Positions 35,828 to 45,475 of a stretch of 64,000 nucleotides of DNA are shown piece after piece. The notes beneath the pieces were generated by a model. It was not told the origin of the DNA and did no database searches. It saw nothing but the letters and a program-made list of their open reading frames with translations. Location of the stretch: contig OX344756.2 in NCBI GenBank assembly GCA_947034885.2, positions 18,831,489-18,895,488 of the forward strand. Reading direction: 5' to 3'. The number at the start of each line of letters is the position of its first letter. The stretch's first letter is position 1. The stretch is from Thuidium tamariscinum. Lineage: Eukaryota; Streptophyta; Bryopsida; Hypnales; Thuidiaceae. Position numbers and translations under genes: made by a program.

Positions 35828-36887
35828 CATATATGTATATTTTCAAAATATAACCACTTATTGATGAGTAAACCAGCTGCTACTCTTTGAGAGGCTCTCT
35901 TCCTGCAACATAGACTTGCTAATTATTGCCAACGGTAAGTACGTTCTAAAGAAGTAATCGTACATTGTACAGTGGTGTTTGGGGCCAACTATTAGAGCAT
36001 CCCCACGGGTTGCGTGGAGGAGGGACTCAGCCAGGGCTGCTCAATTGAGTTGGCCGGGCCGGGTGGTGGCCTGTGGCCCACCAACTACACATCAAACGCA
36101 GCTCGGGCAAACAAACACGCACATCACCCCAAAAATCGAGGTTCACACGTCATGCAAGCTTTTTAAAATTGGTATTCATTTATTGATGGTGTTTTCTATT
36201 CGTCCACGCAATGCAAGAATCGTGGGTCAAACATTGGAAGTAGTGTCCATTGTCATACCGTGCCGCAAATGAGCTTCACCATTTGGCCGTGGCTTCTGTA
36301 AATTTGGCCGGGGCCGGCCTCATTCATCCCCTCCCCGTGCCTCCCGTGGGGCATAGATGGTGGCCTGGCTCGCCCAATGGCCGGGTCAGAGCCTTTCCCT
36401 GAGCCCCTGTGGGGATGCTCTTACACTTTATTCCCATACAAACTATTTGACTTCTAGATAGTATCACTGTCTCCAAAAACTCCAGATTATTATGCGAGTG
36501 TACTCCTCCAAACCAGATCTCATGGTACTGATTCTTGGATTGCTTCAGTCTCGATGCACTCAACAGGCCAGGTTTGGCCAATCACCGGATTCGAGGAAGG
36601 ATGTTGAAGTTTGGGTTGCTTTGCGTCGCTGGCGGACCCAGAAGAGCAGCTTCAACGTCGGATTGCGGACGCAGAACAAGACCCGGAGGAGGAGCAAGCG
36701 CCACCGCCACCGCCAGATTGGCCATGACGGGGTTTGCCACGACGCCCACCACGGGAGCAGCGGCTGGGACTGCAACTGCGGGTGCTGCTCCATTTGGCAC
36801 CAAGCCTGGCTGCTGCCCAGGTTGCTGGGCCGCTCCCCGGCCGTTAGGCGGGTTGCCTTCCTCCCCGTTTGCATTCACCTGGGCCAT
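35758..36887 (-). CDS. Ala/Pro-rich small protein, copy B (predicted two-exon gene)
   Basis: The closest relative of copy A. Exon 1 (36887-36586) starts MAQVNANGEEG and keeps VPNG, VPAAAPVVG, APPPG, DVEAAL and NPNFNILP. Length differences from copy A are whole codons. The donor CG|GTGATT and acceptor 'gttgcag|gaag' at 35903 match copy A in position and phase. Exon 2 begins KRASQRVAAGLLIN, against KKASHRVALGLLID in copy A. Where copy A stops, copy B stays open, crosses into element K3 and stops at 35758-35760, so about 23 C-terminal codons come from transposon DNA (148 residues in total). A Harbinger-type MITE (35995-36420) sits in the intron. Without splicing, the product is 101 residues. Function is unknown, and expression is not shown by the sequence. 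Confidence 0.55.
35995..36420. mobile_element. PIF/Harbinger-type MITE in the intron of gene B (426 bp)
   Basis: The ends are GAGCATCCCCAC and its exact complement GTGGGGATGCTC. They are flanked by TTA on both sides (35992-35994, 36421-36423), the duplication expected for PIF/Harbinger. The matching place in copy A (around 15233) has no insert. The interior is GC-rich, unlike the surroundings ('ggccgggccgggtggtggcc'). No transposase is present. Confidence 0.8.
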
Positions 36888-37036
36888 CGATCGTATCCTC
36901 TTTGTACACTGCTCTTGAATTGCTGTTGTTGCAATGGCACAAATCGTGTGTACATTCAAAAATTGGTAAAATTAGACAAATTAGGAAAATTCTTCTTCCA
37001 GCAAAAACCAAAAAAAATGTACGCTGATTACCCAGA

Positions 37037-37346
37037 TGGTGACTTTTGTTAAATTGGCGACATTCAATTACTTTGACACTTTTTAGAATTCAGACCTCAC
37101 GGTCTGAAATCCAAACCAGTTATAGATTTTTGAAATCTGTACGAATTGTAGATGTTTGAAATCTCTACCAGTCTAAGATGTTTTAGACCACACACTTTGA
37201 AATCTAAAGAAGTTGTAGATTTTTCAAATTCGTATGAAGCCTAGATGTTTCAGAATCCATACTTGTGCTAGATCTTAACTTTCAATGTTGACCATGTGGT
37301 ATGAAAATTGGCAAATGGAATACTGCCATTTTAATGAAATTCGCCA
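37037..37346. mobile_element. 310-bp TIR element with internal hairpin, copy T2
   Basis: The left end TGGTGACTTTTGTTAAATTGG is mirrored by 'ttttaatgaaattcgcca'. It has the internal hairpin TTCAGACC-TCAC-GGTCTGAA at 37089-37108. It is exactly as long as T1. Confidence 0.65.
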
Positions 37347-38144
37347 TCCAGGTTATGGATCACCAAATTAAGCTAGCAATGATAGTAGCACTTCTCACCA
37401 AATATATATTGTTAGCAATAGGGATTTTTTTACGCAATTAAATGCCCCATTTCCTCAAAGGAAAATGGGCAACCTCAAGCTTGTAGAAAAAAAATGAGGA
37501 TGAAAGTGTTAAAAAATGCTAGACTATAATCATAGCCCTCTACAACATTGCCAAAATGCTTCTAAGACCTCATTTCATATGTCATGCAAGGCCAATACAT
37601 ACAAAAAATGCATACAAAAATTACATATTCAAAATTGTATACTCAAAATTGACCTCCTTCAATTGAAACCCCCTAAATTCAAGCCCCCCAAATTGGGAAC
37701 CCAACCAACTTAAAACCTTCTTGAAAGGAAGGCCACATAACCATTTGTCCAAAAACAAAAAACAAAACCTGGTTAGCAGTGACAGAACGTACAAACTCCC
37801 CACAATTGAGTTAAGGCGTTCGGACCGTTGGGTTCATTGGGTTCATTGGCAAATGATTGGCTTCATCGATCTCACACAATGACTTGATTTGGACACAGAA
37901 TTCAAAACTCCCCACAATTGCCACCGGTGATACATCACACAATCCAGAATTTCCCACACTTGCGTCATCTGGTGAGGGACGGCGGCTTTGGCCCCAGTGA
38001 TCGTCCTCAATGGTCAATTCAATCGACGCTGGACCAGTTAACTTAAGTCGATCGTACCCGGCAGCTAACCTCAGAAGTCGCAACAAGACAAGCTAAGACA
38101 CCTTCGAAATCATCTAGGAATCAAGATTCGACGCACGTGGTCGA

Positions 38145-38235
38145 AAACCAGATGGTGGAAAACCAGAAATGTAGAAAACAGCAGATGGAGGAAAACACCA
38201 CTTGGTGGAAATCAGCAGATCATGGTGAAAAGCAC
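38145..38235 (-). repeat. minisatellite 'gatggtggaaaa' in leader of gene B
   Basis: A shorter counterpart of the array at 16391-16535. Confidence 0.55.
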
Positions 38236-38572
38236 CAAATGGCCAAATACAAGGCCGGTCACTTCAAAAATCTCCACTCACAATGGAAAATACTAATCAA
38301 GCTAAGATCGAGTCTTGGTTGTCCAAAACATCGTACAATGCGTCCAGAAACCCCGGCAGAAACCACATCTAGAACTATGATGCCTCTTTATTGATGGGAG
38401 TTCCAGCTACACGCACCTGCAAGTAGTACTAACAAGTTCCGAGAGAAGAAAATCGCACAAAGAGCGAGCTCCAAAGCGCAATTCGTAGGAGTAATGCTCC
38501 CAAACAGCGATCATCCCATACTCGCTTACTCAAGAGTAAGTTAGAGATGAGCCTTAACTTGAGGTATCGGTG

Positions 38573-38580
38573 CTATTTAT
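38573..38580 (-). promoter_or_regulatory. TATA-like box of gene B
   Basis: The minus strand reads CCCGATAAATAGCACC. The downstream leader ('taacttactcttgagtaa', 'gagcattactcctacgaatt') matches copy A at the same spacing. Confidence 0.5.
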
Positions 38581-38752
38581 CGGGCTAGAACGTAGAATCC
38601 GACCCCACCCCCTGCAGGTAATCACTACAGTAGTCAGATGTCTGAACTGGAGAATTATGTCTACAGAAGGTACATGCTAACTGCGGAGGTTCCCGATTCG
38701 GCAGCTGTACGTACCAACGCAATCCTCCAATAGCGTTTGACGTTCACTTACT

Positions 38753-38758
38753 CACGTG
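38753..38758. promoter_or_regulatory. G-box CACGTG upstream of gene B
   Basis: CACGTG lies within 'ctcacgtgacgtgag', which holds a second ACGT core four bases on. It is about 175 bp upstream of the TATA-like box. In plants such sites bind bZIP or bHLH factors. Use here is an inference from one site. Confidence 0.35.
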
Positions 38759-39181
38759 ACGTGAGTCCCCAGAACAGCTTTCCTGACTTCGCAGGGGTGG
38801 CTATGGCCGTGACAAAGGTTCGCTATAACCGCGACTGGTATTTTTTTTTGTGGAAACAGGTAACTAAAATATGAGTTAAAAAGGGGCAATTGAACTCCCC
38901 ATTTTTTTTTTATAGAAGGAAATTTGCGAACTTTGAAATAGTTTAGGGTTTAACATCTGGCTCTTGTTGAGCTTCTCAAGTGATTGAAAATGCGAACCAG
39001 ACATTTTGGAATTGTCTTCCGGCTATATTTTTGATCTGGAAGTTTTATGTAATCAAACAGATGGATTTTGATTTTGATTTCGGTGTGGTTAACTGCTGCC
39101 ACTGCTGCGACACCAACACTGAGAGAGAACTTATGCAAATGTAAAATGATTTGAATGTTAAAGTATTCCTTTGGAAAATTG

Positions 39182-39187
39182 TTTATT
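39182..39187 (-). terminator. possible polyadenylation signal of the transposase gene
   Basis: AATAAA on the minus strand, about 430 nt past the stop codon. It is a single motif in an AT-rich genome, so weak evidence. Confidence 0.25.
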
Positions 39188-39617
39188 GTTTGGACCCTAG
39201 AATGATTTCACTGGCAAGGGAGTTGAACCCTTCTTGCACAAAGCAAGACTGCCCAATTGCAGTGCTAGTGTTCTGCACACAAGAAAACAAGCCACATTAG
39301 TAGGGTTAGTTTCAAAAAACCAGATCCTTCACAGCTACAGCTCCACGGTCGCCCACCGTCAGCTTCCACAAAAAACAACCTTCTTCACCGAACGTCCACT
39401 TGCGGCAGCTCCCAGCTTGCACCGAACGACCTCCCAGCTTGCAATCGATGGAGTGCAGGTGTTTTTGGAAGTTAAGGGATATAACAATACCCACAAAACG
39501 CCAGACCGCCACCCCAACACCGATGGATTGAACAGCAAAGCCAGCTCATCTCATGAAAACTAAGGAAACTCAAATCCAGGGACACTGAGAAAAGGATACT
39601 AAACCTTTGTCAACTAT

Positions 39618-42600
39618 TCACAGATCTCCTTGCCTCCCAACCTTCACGGCACTTCTCCAGGAATTGATACATTCCTTGTAAGGAAAAGTCTCCAGAGAAA
39701 AGTATTTCTGCCCAAACATCCGCACAACCAACGGCAGGTGCTTCCCCAGCCTGTTTCTATGACATGATTTCAAAAACTTCAAAGTTGAGAAACATCTCTC
39801 ATCCTCTACAGAACCCAGAACCATACAGCAGCCTATCTCAGCAAGTTTGAAATACTCTGAGATAAGTTTGCACAAATGACGTGATTGAGAGAGCCTGCGC
39901 CACAGTTTAATCACGGGATTAATATCCAAAGGCTGAGAACATGCGGCCTCACAGTTTGCCCGCATTGTAACCTTGAACAAACCTTGTTGCAAGTCCAAGT
40001 TAGAAGCAGACAGGATTTCAGAGGCTGTATGAGGATGGCCGCCTTCATACAAAGGCTGCCCTCCATTCACCAACCGAGCATGACAGTAAAAATCCTTGAG
40101 AACCGCCAAATGCTTGGGAAAGCTTGCCTCAGCCCCATCTTGCATCCAGTACTGGGGATAGATTATCCCAAACGCATCTAACAGCTCTTGCTGCGGAAAT
40201 CTGCGTTCTAGCTCTGTGCACAAAGACTGAGCTATATCTGTGCCATCAAAAGGCAAACACACACGGAAATTCAGCAAGTGAGTTTCACATGGCCAGATCA
40301 GCTGCAAGCAACGATGCAAATTTCAAAGTCAGTTTCGGTAGTCTGTACAAAGCCACGAGAGCAGGTCAGTAACTCTTCAATTCAGCAGACATTCAAGGCT
40401 TGTGCGGACACTCAGGTGCAGCAACTGCAGAAAGCAAATCAACTCGACAAAAAAAATGGGGATCTTAAAGAATTGGCCTAAGTACCAAACAACCAGCCGG
40501 CTCACATTTCAAGCAACCAGCCCAGAGCCCCATCGACAAAAAAATGGGGATGTTAAAGAATTGGCCTAAGTACCAAACAAGCAACCGGCTCACGTTTCAA
40601 GCAACCAGCCCACAGCCCCATCGACAAAAAAAATGGGGATCTTAAAGAATTGGCCTAAGTACCAAACAAGCAACCGCCATTTCATTTAAAGCAACCAGCC
40701 CAGAGCCCCAGACATGTAAAGCAAATCTAAAGCCAACACAAAAATGAAACAAGAACCAGGCCATGTCAACATCTGAAAAAACTCAAAAGCCAGCATACAA
40801 ATCAAAGCATAGGATCAAAACAAGAAATAAACCGAAGGAAAAAGAATTACCTCCGAACTGGCGCTGGATCGTGTCCTGGACACGATAGAAGTCCTGTTGG
40901 GTGACGAAAATCTTTTCACCCGTCTGCTTATCGAAGCAGCGTGCATAAACACCAGTGGAGCCCAGATTGAAGCACAAATGTGCTATGCCCGAATCGCCAG
41001 AACAAAACTTCCAGTGCATGGGTATCTCATTGCATTGCAATGAAATGAGTTCATTGTATGTCAAGAAGTCCTCTTTGCTGAAAGCGCTGGAGGGATCAAT
41101 GAACAACCGAGCCAAATCACTTTGGCAAACTTTGATTGCCTGCATAAAATCGCAGATGAATATGTCTCTGCTCTGTGAGAGCTTCATGAGACAATGCACT
41201 GCATTGACCAGCGGCACAAAGCAGGTTAAGGACAGGAGCACTTCGATATCACACAACAGATCAAAGTTATCTCCAGCGGCATTGCAAGGTTTCACGCCAG
41301 GCCCTCCGGTCATGTCCAAGCCCATCTTCAAGAAAAGAGTGCGGTATTCAGAAACAATGCGTTGTGCTGGACTCCTCATGGATATCCAGCGTGTCTCAAC
41401 GTTCCTCAACATTTTCAAACCCTTAGTTTCCATGAGATTCGCTAGCTTCTGCAGCTCAGTGTGTCGCTTATTGCTGCGACAGAAATAGGAATAGACCATC
41501 TGAAACAGTCCCTCTAAGCGAGAGACCATCGGATACTTCGAAAGTGTCTCAACGACCAAATTGAGTCTGTGACTCACACAACTGGCGCCCAAAGAGAATG
41601 GGGCCCATTTTGCTCGAATTTGAGCTGTGACACCCGTTTTAGGCCCTTGGAACGTACTTACCCCATCGGCCCCAAAGCATATCAGTTTTGAAGCGATCTG
41701 CTCATGGGAAAGACCTCCCTCATGTAACAAAGCACACATTATCACGTTAGTAAGCTGATCGGCAGTGCCACCTTCTGTGACACAGGACAAGTGCAACAAG
41801 TGAGGTTTTCGTTCCCAGTTTTCCATGGCATAAACATGGACACCAACCCAAGAAGTATTGTCAACAGCAGTAACTTCATCAGCACTTAGAGAAATATACT
41901 TTGCAGACTGCACAACATCTCTCAAAGCAGAAAGAATGGATTCATGGACATGTTCACTCATCTCCCAGCCAGTGCTCTCGGACCAGTGTTTTCTAGGCAA
42001 ATTCTTAACCTTCAAATGCCGCAATAAGTGTTGCTCTCTCTCGTAGTCACACATCGGACGACCATGAGTTAGAATTTGGAAAAGGGCAGAAAATTGTACT
42101 CCCTTTCTTTTCAACTCACCCTCCAGCCCCGCAGCGAGCTGCTCAGCGACAGTGACGCTCTTCTTACCAGCCCAAAGTTTGGAGAGCTTACGGTGCTTGC
42201 AGTCCATCTTCACAAAAGTATCGCCTTTCTTCAAATGTGGCAACGGCACACCATCCTCCTGGCACGTACGCTTGCCCTCATGCTTCTCGAGATTGTCTAA
42301 TTTCGGGACCATCACCTTTCTTCTTCCCGTCACTGAGGTGCAACTCTGGCAAACAACGCCGCACAAGTCGCCGTTCAAGTCGAATTGCCCGTCAGCCCAT
42401 GGGAAGCGACATGCCCAGACTTCTTGCCATCTGCGAGTGATCGTGGCTGGCGCAGTCTTCCGCCTCTTGCGCAAATTTGCAGGCTGCCCTCCATTCTTCC
42501 TCTTCTCGGTTGCATCGCCATCGCCATCGCTAAGTGACGCAGGTGCCGGATCGGAACCTCCAGGAGAGAAAACGGTGTCTTCAGAGGGAGGATCGCGATC

Positions 42601-42792
42601 AACAGGTCGAGGAAGCGACTGGGACAGCCGAGTTTCCGAAATGTGGGTCACCTCGTGCCCAGACTCATCGATTGGCACATCATCGTACGAGTGGGGCTTG
42701 GGCGGTAAGTAAACTCCGACTCCATTGTTGTTGCGGCTTGATCCGAAGCAGCGCACCTTAAAGTTGTCTGGAAGCTTCAACCGTGGAGCCAT
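39618..42792 (-). CDS. hAT-superfamily transposase or transposase-derived protein, two coding exons, 853 aa
   Basis: Exon 1 (42792-40851) begins at the first in-frame ATG (MAPRLKLPDN). The open frame upstream has no ATG and is pyrimidine-rich with an acceptor-like 'gctgtgcag', so it is probably leader intron. The donor G|GTAATTC and acceptor 'gatggcacag' at 40238 join exon 2 (40237-39618) in phase, giving 2562 nt including stop. Seen in order: a Ser/Pro-rich N-terminus, a basic RKRRK at 108-112, a BED/TTF-like zinc finger (C148, C151, H171, C177), an RNase H-like core with SLSADEVT (D305) and FGADG (D376), C405-x2-H408, ETRW (W469), and a C-terminal hAT dimerisation region with VEDERCFST (E792 or E794) and HRNRLG. 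In hAT enzymes these Asp, Asp and Glu residues are catalytic. No frameshift or internal stop is found, and GC is well above the flanks. It could be an active transposase or a domesticated gene. No TIR or TSD was found around it. Confidence 0.85.
40238..40850 (-). other. intron of the transposase gene (613 bp)
   Basis: Donor GTAATTCTTTTTCC and acceptor 'tttgccttttgatggcacag'. Removing it restores one open frame across the join. Confidence 0.75.
40445..40710. repeat. three tandem 88-89-bp units inside the transposase intron
   Basis: Units start at 40445, 40534 and 40622 with 'cgacaaaaaaaatgggga', then 'aaagaattggcctaagtacc' and 'gcaaccagcccagagcccc'. Identity is high by eye, so the amplification looks recent. 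Confidence 0.9.
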
Positions 42793-43111
42793 CAGAAGAT
42801 CGGGACCTGCACAGCACCAACAAGTACAAAACTCAAGACCAGAAGACTCCACTGATTCCAATGACCAAGAAACAAATTGCAATGACGAAAATGCCAATAC
42901 ATTGAAAGCACTAATGCACAAGAAGGATAGAAACAATAGCAAGACAAGGAAAACGGACAATTGAAATCGGAGGACGAAGGAGCGCGCAATGAATCACAAA
43001 ATACGCTGGAAGCACACAAGCACAAAATACTCCCGAGGCACACAAGCACAAGTGCAAGACAAGAGTGAAGCAAATTGGAAACAGGTGGTTTGGGGAGGGC
43101 AGGAAGGACAT

Positions 43112-43120
43112 CCTTATATC
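43112..43120 (-). promoter_or_regulatory. possible TATA box of the transposase gene
   Basis: The minus strand reads GGGATATAAGG in a GC-rich stretch, about 320 nt upstream of the ATG. The intervening leader holds upstream ATGs unless a leader intron ending near 42806 is removed. Confidence 0.4.
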
Positions 43121-43879
43121 CCACGCCCGCTTGCAAAATCCTCCCGCCTCTCACTCCCTCCGCGGCTCCGCCAAGGCGCCAACGGCTCTCTCCAATTCGC
43201 CAGACACTCAGAGTCTCAGACAGCCCAGTAGCCCAGTCGCCCACCAATTCGAGATTGCAGTGAATGCAAGAAGGAGATGCGCGCCTCCAAATCTCCAATT
43301 CTCCACAATTCACAACAGCCGAGAACCGGTGCAATGGCGCCCTAGAATTCAAAACTCAAGCGCGGAATCAACAATTCAATGCGTGGAATGAATCCGAGAA
43401 TCAGCATTCAAGACGGAGGCATCGGAGCTGCAGGAGTTAATGCGAAATTGACAGAAACTCAAGAGCAGGAGCAGCGAATAGCAGGAAGGAGAAGGAGAAG
43501 CCCTCCCAAAACCCTCGTGCGACTTGGACGGCTCTGATTGCGCCGCTCGCGTACAAGGCAACGGCGGAGATCGCGCCAATGCCACTGGCGAACCAGGAGG
43601 GAGCACGTGTCAGCTCCTGCGGCACCGAAGGCATACGAAGATTTGCGAATTCCCAGAGACATTCCTGTGCAATTCGACTCAAATCTTGTTTTTGAAACAA
43701 AAATTCACAATGTACATTTCGCGCACCAATTATTTTGGTAGATACACAGCGCAAATTAGCCAGTTTTAATTTCGCTGCTCACGTCATGGTGTCCACTTCA
43801 GATACTTGGAATCTGAGGTTCTTTTCCACGAACCCGTCAGGTCGTCAGAAGTTTCTAATTCACTACATGATGACCCAGA
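43121..43879. other. GC-rich region upstream of the transposase gene
   Basis: Overlapping ORFs occur in several frames on both strands, as expected for GC-rich DNA, and none resembles a known protein. It is probably promoter and boundary DNA. No end of a transposon is recognised here. Confidence 0.4.
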
Positions 43880-44033
43880 GCTTCCACCCGAGATGGCCAC
43901 TGCCCCTCCTACTGAAAATGTACACAGCGCGTACATCTAGTCCCTCGAAAGCTGTCGGTCCTGTGGGACCATCTTGGCACCTTGCTTTCGCAAGTGCTGA
44001 GCTAATCTTCCAAACAGGGCATAAATTTGATAC

Positions 44034-44165
44034 CCTGGGGGGTGTATTTTGTCTCCAAAGGTGTCCCGAGACACCCAAATCTCAAATAGGGTGTCCCCGA
44101 GGACACCCAAAAATTTCACAAGGGTGTCCTTTTGACACCCAAAAATTTTGTAGGGTGTCCCCCGT
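44034..44165. repeat. left subterminal GGTGTCC motif array
   Basis: GGTGTCC or its complement GGACACC (also GACACCC) occurs about seven times, in inverted pairs separated by 'aaaaatttcacaa' or similar. Subterminal arrays of a short motif are the usual transposase binding sites in hAT elements such as Ac. Confidence 0.75.
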
Positions 44166-44379
44166 ACCCCCATGACCCCAAGTCCCCAAGTCCCCACCTG
44201 ACCACCTCCCTGCCTTGACCCCTGGACTTTGAGCCGCAGGTTGGGCAGGGGCGGGGGCAGTTAGGGCGGGGCCTGGGCTGGGCGCCTCGGTCCCGCCAAG
44301 GACCTGGCCGGCACTCCCAGGCTCCTGCCAGCCCTAAGGTTGGCCGCCTGGGCGCCATCAGCAGTGCTGCACCGCCGCC

Positions 44380-44950
44380 CTGTTGATGGCACCTTACACG
44401 GATGTAGAGTGATTGCACAGGCTTATGTGCTCAAAGTGTTAGAGTCATTGCGACAACGATTTCCAGATTTGAAGATCTTCAATGGAGCTAAGCTATTTAG
44501 CTCCATTTCTTTTTCAGCAGATTTGGCACTTATGCTTTTTTATGGCTTAAAGTTTTTATTGAGCAATTCTGTACCAATGGAGGGAATTTTCTTGATGAGC
44601 GTGGTTTAAAATCCGAGCTTCGAGGTTTTTTGGATACTCTTCAAATTTCATGTGGTGGTTTGAAAATGCACCAAGCTTGGATGGTGTACTCTTCCAATTT
44701 GGACTATATTGGAAGATATCCTCACATGTCCAAGCTATGGCAAAGTATTCTTGTAATTCTTGCTAGCGCAGCTTCTTGTAAGAGGGGATTTTCTACTCAA
44801 AATCATGTTAAGTCTAATTTACGTTCTAGTTTAGTATTGGAGACTTTGGAAGCAGAAATGAGAGTTGCAATGGCAAAAATTCCTATAGAAGCCATTGACT
44901 TTGAACAAGTTTGGGTGAAATGGTGTGCCATGAAAGGTCGCCGCTTGTAG
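44380..44950 (+). pseudogene. hAT transposase C-terminal remnant, frameshifted
   Basis: Two overlapping frames make up the end of a hAT transposase. The first (44380 to about 44555) includes LESLRQRFPDLKIF. The second (about 44555-44950) includes YPHMSKLWQSILVILASAAS, RGFSTQNHVKSNLRS and a C-terminal tail to a stop at 44948-44950. A one-base shift in the T-run near 44551-44556 separates them. The residue expected to be the catalytic Glu before RxFS is Lys here (CKRGFST). The N-terminal zinc finger and first two catalytic Asp regions are missing. The element is non-autonomous. The RFP segment resembles exon 2 of the gene at 39618-42792, so both belong to the same broad transposase lineage, but they are clearly diverged. 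Confidence 0.8.
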
Positions 44951-45084
44951 GTTTGTTTTCTTTTGTACGCTATGATATATAGTGACTCTTTTCATTTGTA
45001 ACAAAAAATTTATATTGATATTACAAATTTTTCAAAATTGAGAATATTCTAACTAACCAAAAAAAATGTATGGAAAATTAGGGA

Positions 45085-45165
45085 CACCCAAAAATTGGAC
45101 AAGGGTGTCCTTTTCACACCCAAAATTTTGACCAGGGTGTCCCCTAGAAATTTGGCTAGGGTGTC
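45085..45165. repeat. right subterminal GGTGTCC motif array
   Basis: About five GGTGTCC/GGACACC-type motifs separated by 'aaaaattggacaa' and 'aaaattttgacca', arranged as in the left array. Confidence 0.75.
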
Positions 45166-45361
45166 AAATTTATGCCCTGCTTCCAAATTCTCGTGGCTGA
45201 CCAAGCACTGATTTTTTATTTTTTTTTATTTTGAACAAATGGGGAGAACCCACAAGTGCTGCTTTTCGCAAGTTGGGGAATTTGACGTGGGGTTCCTCCT
45301 TGTGTAGAGAAACTATCATTCATTTTCCAGATCAGATTTTTGACACTAAAATTAGACTTCT

Positions 45362-45475
45362 AAAAGAACTTTCCAAAAATACAAATTACTAAAAATAGCA
45401 ATTTGGTTAGGTTTATTTAACTTCAAAGTTTTGAAAACCACCAGATTCTGGTGCCTTGGGCAGTTAGGGGTTGAT
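45362..45475. repeat. short shared repeat (partner 14330-14450)
   Basis: 'aatacaaattactaaaaatag' variants, 'cttcaaagtttt' and 'gttaggggtt' occur. It is absent from the matching place in copy A, so it is an insertion in this copy. Confidence 0.5.

Larger units (their letters stand above)
36888..38572 (-). other. leader of gene B, expanded by insertions
   Basis: It corresponds to 15826-16815 in copy A. It is enlarged by T2 (37037-37346) and by unassigned DNA at about 37347-37800. From about 37890 to 38572 it again parallels copy A ('aaaactccccacaatt', 'gatggtggaaaacc', 'gagagaagaaaatcgcaca'). Confidence 0.5.
44015..45179. mobile_element. hAT element with 8-bp TSD, decayed (1165 bp)
   Basis: The left end CAGGGCATAAATTTGATACCC is mirrored by 'agggtgtcaaatttatgccctg', with one mismatch in the terminal 20 bases. 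CTTCCAAA flanks both sides perfectly (44007-44014, 45180-45187). CAGGG termini with an 8-bp duplication are diagnostic of hAT elements. The corresponding place in copy A (about 17460) has no insert. It contains a broken transposase C-terminus on the plus strand and arrays of GGTGTCC motifs near both ends. Confidence 0.92.

Noticed and set aside
40783..42960. Full 725-codon frame with a hydrophobic N-terminus resembling a signal peptide
   Set aside because: The frame begins at TTG, not ATG. The hydrophobic stretch comes from pyrimidine-rich leader or intron DNA before 'gctgtgcag', and the tail after 40851 is intron read-through. The first in-frame ATG is at 42792.
42375..43754. Numerous overlapping ORFs of 60-186 codons around the transposase start
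   Set aside because: They are GC-rich shadows of exon 1 or of the leader. None resembles a protein family.
38740..43900. Possible TIRs of the intact hAT gene ('caggggtggctatggcc' near 38793 and 'ggccactgcccctcctactg' near 43891)
   Set aside because: The match is poor and no 8-bp duplication flanks them, so no element boundary is claimed.
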